Below are positions 6,853 through 8,326 of a stretch of DNA of 8,326 nt, piece by piece. Origin of the DNA: CAZXCQ01 sp964639275 (GTDB lineage: Bacteria > Desulfobacterota > DSM-4660 > Desulfatiglandales > Desulfatiglandaceae); contig CAZXCQ010000278.1 in assembly GCA_964639275.1 (NCBI GenBank), positions 1 through 8,326 of the forward strand. Reading direction: 5' to 3'. The notes beneath the pieces are model-generated. The model worked only from the letters and a program-made list of their open reading frames with translations, was not told where the DNA came from and ran no database searches. Each line of letters starts with the position of its first letter. The first letter of the stretch is position 1. Both the position numbers and the translations under genes were made by a program.

Positions 6853-7089
6853 GGCCATTTACAACGCACACCCGCTCACCGATTCAATGGTTCCCGGTTC
6901 ACACCCTATTTCCGCGGGACCTGTGGGTTTTGCTCTTTTGGCTCAATAAAATCGGTTGGCACCAGGAAAGGACCCTTTTTACCAGTGCAAATCTGGCACA
7001 ACCAGACCGAGTAGGCATCCATAGGTCAGAAGCCAGAGCTCTGGCTAAAGATAATCCTTAATAGAGGGCACCATGGGCGAATATCCACG
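6853..7089. other. Gene-free stretch after the helicase
   Basis: No gene is supported here; a 70-codon frame (6849-7061) lacks a ribosome-binding site and any recognisable motif. A weak stem GGT-CCCG/CGGG-ACC (6889-6921, one bulged T) leads into a T-rich run and might be a poor terminator for the helicase. A perfect 16-bp palindrome, AGCCAGAGCTCTGGCT, lies at 7031-7046. Confidence 0.45.
7031..7046. repeat. Perfect 16-bp palindrome
   Basis: AGCCAGAGCTCTGGCT reads the same on both strands with no spacer. It could be a protein-binding site. It lies between the helicase and the integrase remnant, and no associated gene is evident. Confidence 0.5.
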
Positions 7090-7129
7090 ACCCCATTTCT
7101 TGAAGTGAGAGATGGGGTTTTGTGTTTTT
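7090..7129 (+). terminator. Rho-independent terminator, plus strand
   Basis: ACCCCATTTCT (7090-7100) pairs with AGAGATGGGGT (7108-7118) over 11 positions with one G-T wobble, around a 7-base loop. It is followed by TTTTGTGTTTTTG. The T-run exists only on the plus strand. It would stop helicase transcripts before they enter the integron remnant. It lies exactly at the point where integrase similarity ends. Confidence 0.6.
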
Positions 7130-7291
7130 GAAGGCCTGACCCTGGGTGGAGGCGCCGACCTTTTTTTGAACCGCCAAATGCGATATCAAGGTTTCAATGG
7201 GATAGGCGAAGTGGTGATACTGCAGGACCTGTCGAACCTGATCCACGAGCCCGAGTTTGGGATCGTGGCGAAATTTTTTCGAATTTTCCAT
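7130..7291 (-). pseudogene. Integron-type integrase fragment (tyrosine recombinase, core-binding domain), decayed
   Basis: From an ATG at 7291 the minus strand reads a peptide whose residues 12-30 (KLGLVDQVRQVLQYHHFAY) match the N-terminal core-binding helix of IntI-type integrases (KLLDQVRERIR..HYS..). It then jumps at about residue 33 (near 7192) to TLISHLAVQKKVGASTQGQAF, which matches the later helix of the same domain ([20 protein letters not shown] in IntI1). The roughly 25-30 residues between these blocks in intact enzymes are missing in frame. Similarity stops at 7130; the frame then runs 23 codons through terminator sequence to a stop near 7058. The whole catalytic domain (Arg, His-x-x-Arg, Tyr) is absent, so the protein cannot recombine DNA. 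Its orientation, away from the cassettes on the other strand, is that of an integron integrase. A XerC/D-like phage integrase is less likely given the attC downstream. Confidence 0.75.
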
Positions 7292-7447
7292 ACTATCAAG
7301 ACGATCATGTAATATATGGAAAATCCAATAGGCTTTTTTCCATATTTTATATAACAATATGGCAATAGATGGAATTTTTTCCATCTATCCTAACTGTTCG
7401 ACACAAAGAAATTCTTAGCCACTTTTTGAGCAAGAAAGTAATTAATT
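7292..7447. promoter_or_regulatory. Integrase-cassette intergenic region with two hairpins; expected attI position
   Basis: In an integron the attI site and promoters lie here. The region is AT-rich. One hairpin pairs ATATGGAAAA (7314-7323) with TTTTCCATAT (7336-7345). The second is a perfect 10-bp stem, ATAGATGGAA (7365-7374) and TTCCATCTAT (7379-7388), around TTTT. TATAAC (7350-7355) is a fair -10 box but has no matching -35. Just after the second hairpin, AAC-T-GTTCGAC (7391-7401) matches the GTTRRRY integrase core at six of seven positions. It could be the attI/cassette junction, which is a guess. The palindromes could also be operators for the toxin-antitoxin pair. Confidence 0.4.
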
Positions 7448-7777
7448 ATGGATGATAAGAAATCCCTTCTGGATAAAATTCGGGATAAGGCATCTAAGCG
7501 TATTTTGTTTTCACAACACGCATTACGTCAAATGTCGAGACCTGATCGCATGATATCGACAACGGAGATTCGCATGGTCTTGGATATCGCTGAAGTAATC
7601 GAAGATTACCCTGAAGATCCTAGAGGACATAGCTCCCTTTTGTTAGGCAAAGGCACCTCCGACAGACCGATACATGTTCTGTGTGCTACAAAGGACGAGT
7701 ATTTGGCCATTATTACGGCATACCTTCCCGATGAGGAGGAGTGGACAAACAATTATAGAGTGAGGAAAAAGTTATGA
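7448..7777 (+). CDS. DUF4258-family protein, probable toxin of a type II toxin-antitoxin pair
   Basis: This is a 109-residue soluble protein. After a lysine-rich start (1-18) the DUF4258 signature follows: FSQHALRQM (21-29), ISTTEIRMVL and VIEDYPEDPRGHSSLLL (50-66). Then come the RPIHVLCA strand (73-80) and an ITAYLPDEEEW ending with a basic tail. DUF4258 proteins share the RelE/MqsR-like mRNA-interferase fold class and are often encoded just before a YgiT-type antitoxin, as here. The next gene starts inside this stop codon (ATGA overlap), showing translational coupling. Upstream of the ATG only a weak purine run (near 7431-7438) serves as ribosome-binding site. The gene is the first in the cassette region, behind the dead integrase, and is AT-richer than the helicase. 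Ribonuclease activity is inferred from family, not shown by catalytic residues. Confidence 0.8.
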   Translation: MDDKKSLLDKIRDKASKRILFSQHALRQMSRPDRMISTTEIRMVLDIAEVIEDYPEDPRGHSSLLLGKGTSDRPIHVLCATKDEYLAIITAYLPDEEEWTNNYRVRKKL

Positions 7778-7986
7778 AATGCATGCATTGTCAGGGCGAA
7801 ATGAAAAAGTCAACTGTTCCATTCCACATTGATAGGAAGGGAATTCATCTTAGCCTGGATGATGTTCCTGCCTGGGTTTGCAGACAGTGTGGTGAACCAT
7901 ATTTTGAAGAATCTGAGGTGGATTCCATTCAATCCATTATCCGAGCTGTTGACCAAGAATCCGAGAAACTTGCCAAAACTGGTTAA
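7774..7986 (+). CDS. YgiT/MqsA-type zinc-finger antitoxin
   Basis: This 70-residue protein has the YgiT-type zinc-binding pattern C3-x2-C6 and C36-x2-C39. Around it lie the MKCMHCQGEM start and the VPAWVCRQCGEPYF segment typical of MqsA N-terminal domains. It is about half the length of full MqsA and lacks the C-terminal helix-turn-helix. It can therefore be a toxin-binding antitoxin, but DNA binding would have to come from elsewhere. A helical, charged tail (47-70) could wrap the toxin. The four-base overlap with the DUF4258 gene marks the pair as one unit with the toxin first, the order also seen in mqsRA. The stop is followed after 16 bases by an attC site, so the pair is the payload of an integron cassette. 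Such cassettes are known to stabilise arrays by addiction. Confidence 0.83.
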   Translation: MKCMHCQGEMKKSTVPFHIDRKGIHLSLDDVPAWVCRQCGEPYFEESEVDSIQSIIRAVDQESEKLAKTG

Positions 7987-8002
7987 GGTAGAAACGTGCA
8001 AT

Positions 8003-8074
8003 GTAGAACATCGCAATGCACCAGACCAGCTACAGCCTGCGGCTTCCGCTGTCAGGTGATTGCGGGCGTTATAT
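8003..8074 (+). other. Integron attC recombination site
   Basis: The 72-bp segment folds as an attC. The R box GTAGAAC (8003-8009) faces GTTATAT (8068-8074) with one G/A mismatch and one wobble. Next comes an unpaired spacer (AT against GGC). The L box CGCAAT (8012-8017) pairs perfectly with ATTGCG (8059-8064). G8018 is extrahelical. CACC (8019-8022) pairs with GGTG (8055-8058), and after one A/A mismatch GAC and AGC pair with their mirror bases, leaving one extra C (8026 or 8027). The variable loop (8031-8047) contains an AGCC/GGCT mini stem. R, spacer, L, extrahelical bases and variable terminal structure are all in order, and the length is in the usual range. It ends the toxin-antitoxin cassette, and the GGGCGTTAT right end is typical of chromosomal integrons. 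Confidence 0.85.
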
Positions 8075-8092
8075 CCCCGATCAAACTAAAAC

Positions 8093-8284
8093 ATGATTTT
8101 TACCAAAGCGCCGGAATATGATAAGCATATTTACCCGCCCGTGGGTAAATGCATCTATTGTGGTTCGACTGAGAGTTTGACTGATGAACACATCGTGCCA
8201 TATGGGTTAGGTGGTAACCTTGAACTCCCAAAGTCTTCTTGCAAAAAATGCGCAAAGATAACAAGTAAATTTGAGTTGAACTAA
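8093..8284 (+). CDS. Truncated HNH-endonuclease-like cassette gene
   Basis: This 63-codon frame begins 24 bases after the attC cleavage point, the normal distance for a cassette gene, with no clear ribosome-binding site. It carries C20-x2-C23, DEHIVP (31-36) containing the first HNH histidine, GLGGN (38-42) and C50-x2-C53. This is the zinc-ribbon and beta-beta-alpha start of an HNH nuclease of the KCIYCGS...DEHIVP type. Members I recall continue for well over 150 further residues after the KFE position, whereas this frame stops at FELN. It is therefore probably a truncated remnant without nuclease activity, although a short zinc-finger product is possible. The stop codon lies inside an attC-like hairpin, which suggests deletion of the gene body and most of the original attC. 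Confidence 0.6.
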   Translation: MIFTKAPEYDKHIYPPVGKCIYCGSTESLTDEHIVPYGLGGNLELPKSSCKKCAKITSKFELN

Positions 8285-8303
8285 GCGCTTCGCGCAGTTA
8301 ATT
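8275..8303 (+). other. Miniature attC-like site (possible deletion remnant)
   Basis: GTTGAAC (8275-8281) fits RYYYAAC at six of seven positions. GTTAATT (8297-8303) fits GTTRRRY at six of seven. The two pair with the same fourth-position G/A mismatch as the attC at 8003-8074. Between them is only a short stem GCGC-TTC-GCGC (8285-8295) with a bulged AA. At 29 bp it is about half the smallest usual attC. The sequence after it contains TCCCCGAT, as does the sequence after the first attC (8075-8080), which supports a cassette boundary. Confidence 0.35.
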
Positions 8304-8326
8304 TCTCCCCGATTCAAGATCCCGAT

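Noticed and set aside
6860..6935. Possible second attC on the minus strand (GCGTTGTAA end)
   Set aside because: A left arm with paired R and L boxes could not be found; pairing is only four to five bases.
7090..7129. C-terminal continuation of the integrase frame (23 codons after QAF)
   Set aside because: These codons come from the terminator hairpin and show no similarity to the integrase domain; not counted as part of the pseudogene.

Overview
The window reads as bacterial DNA, most probably from an anaerobic Desulfobacterota-type organism (sulfate-reducer relatives). That placement is an inference. It rests on a flavoprotein fused to a 2-oxoacid:ferredoxin oxidoreductase-type ferredoxin module, and on an intergenic region full of short inverted-repeat elements of a kind I associate with those genomes. 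No taxonomic marker is present.

Region 1 (1-2550, minus strand) is an operon transcribed leftward. A FadR/GntR-type regulator (2483-1800) comes first. It has a recognisable promoter and a two-layer TGGT/ACCA operator across its -10 box. After 26 bp follows a GltD-type FAD/NAD(P) oxidoreductase with an N-terminal iron-sulfur domain and a C-terminal two-cluster ferredoxin domain (1773-136). The left edge holds the first eight codons of another gene (25-1), whose start resembles an alpha subunit of 2-oxoacid:ferredoxin oxidoreductases. Together they suggest a regulated module linking 2-oxoacid oxidation or reduction to NAD(P)H.

Region 2 (2551-4161) has no convincing gene. It is an island of non-coding repeats: three separate elements bounded by imperfect terminal inverted repeats (3003-3164, 3397-3659, 3694-3828), a hairpin cluster (3861-3924) and several isolated hairpins. 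It ends in the leader of the next gene, which carries a strong dyad at 4042-4072.

Region 3 (4162-6852, plus strand) is one 896-residue SNF2-family ATPase with two SWIM zinc fingers in front of a complete helicase core, then an acidic linker and a short C-terminal tail. It stands alone. A terminator-like hairpin lies at 7090-7129.

Region 4 (7090-8326) has lower GC and looks like a decayed integron. A fragment of an integron-type integrase core-binding domain is on the minus strand (7291-7130). Facing away from it on the plus strand is a toxin-antitoxin cassette (DUF4258 toxin, YgiT/MqsA-type zinc-finger antitoxin), followed by a well-formed attC site (8003-8074). A second small cassette follows, with a truncated HNH-endonuclease reading frame that ends inside an attC-like mini hairpin (8275-8303). 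This arrangement, integrase diverging from cassettes and attC after the cassette gene, is the canonical integron layout, but the integrase is clearly dead.
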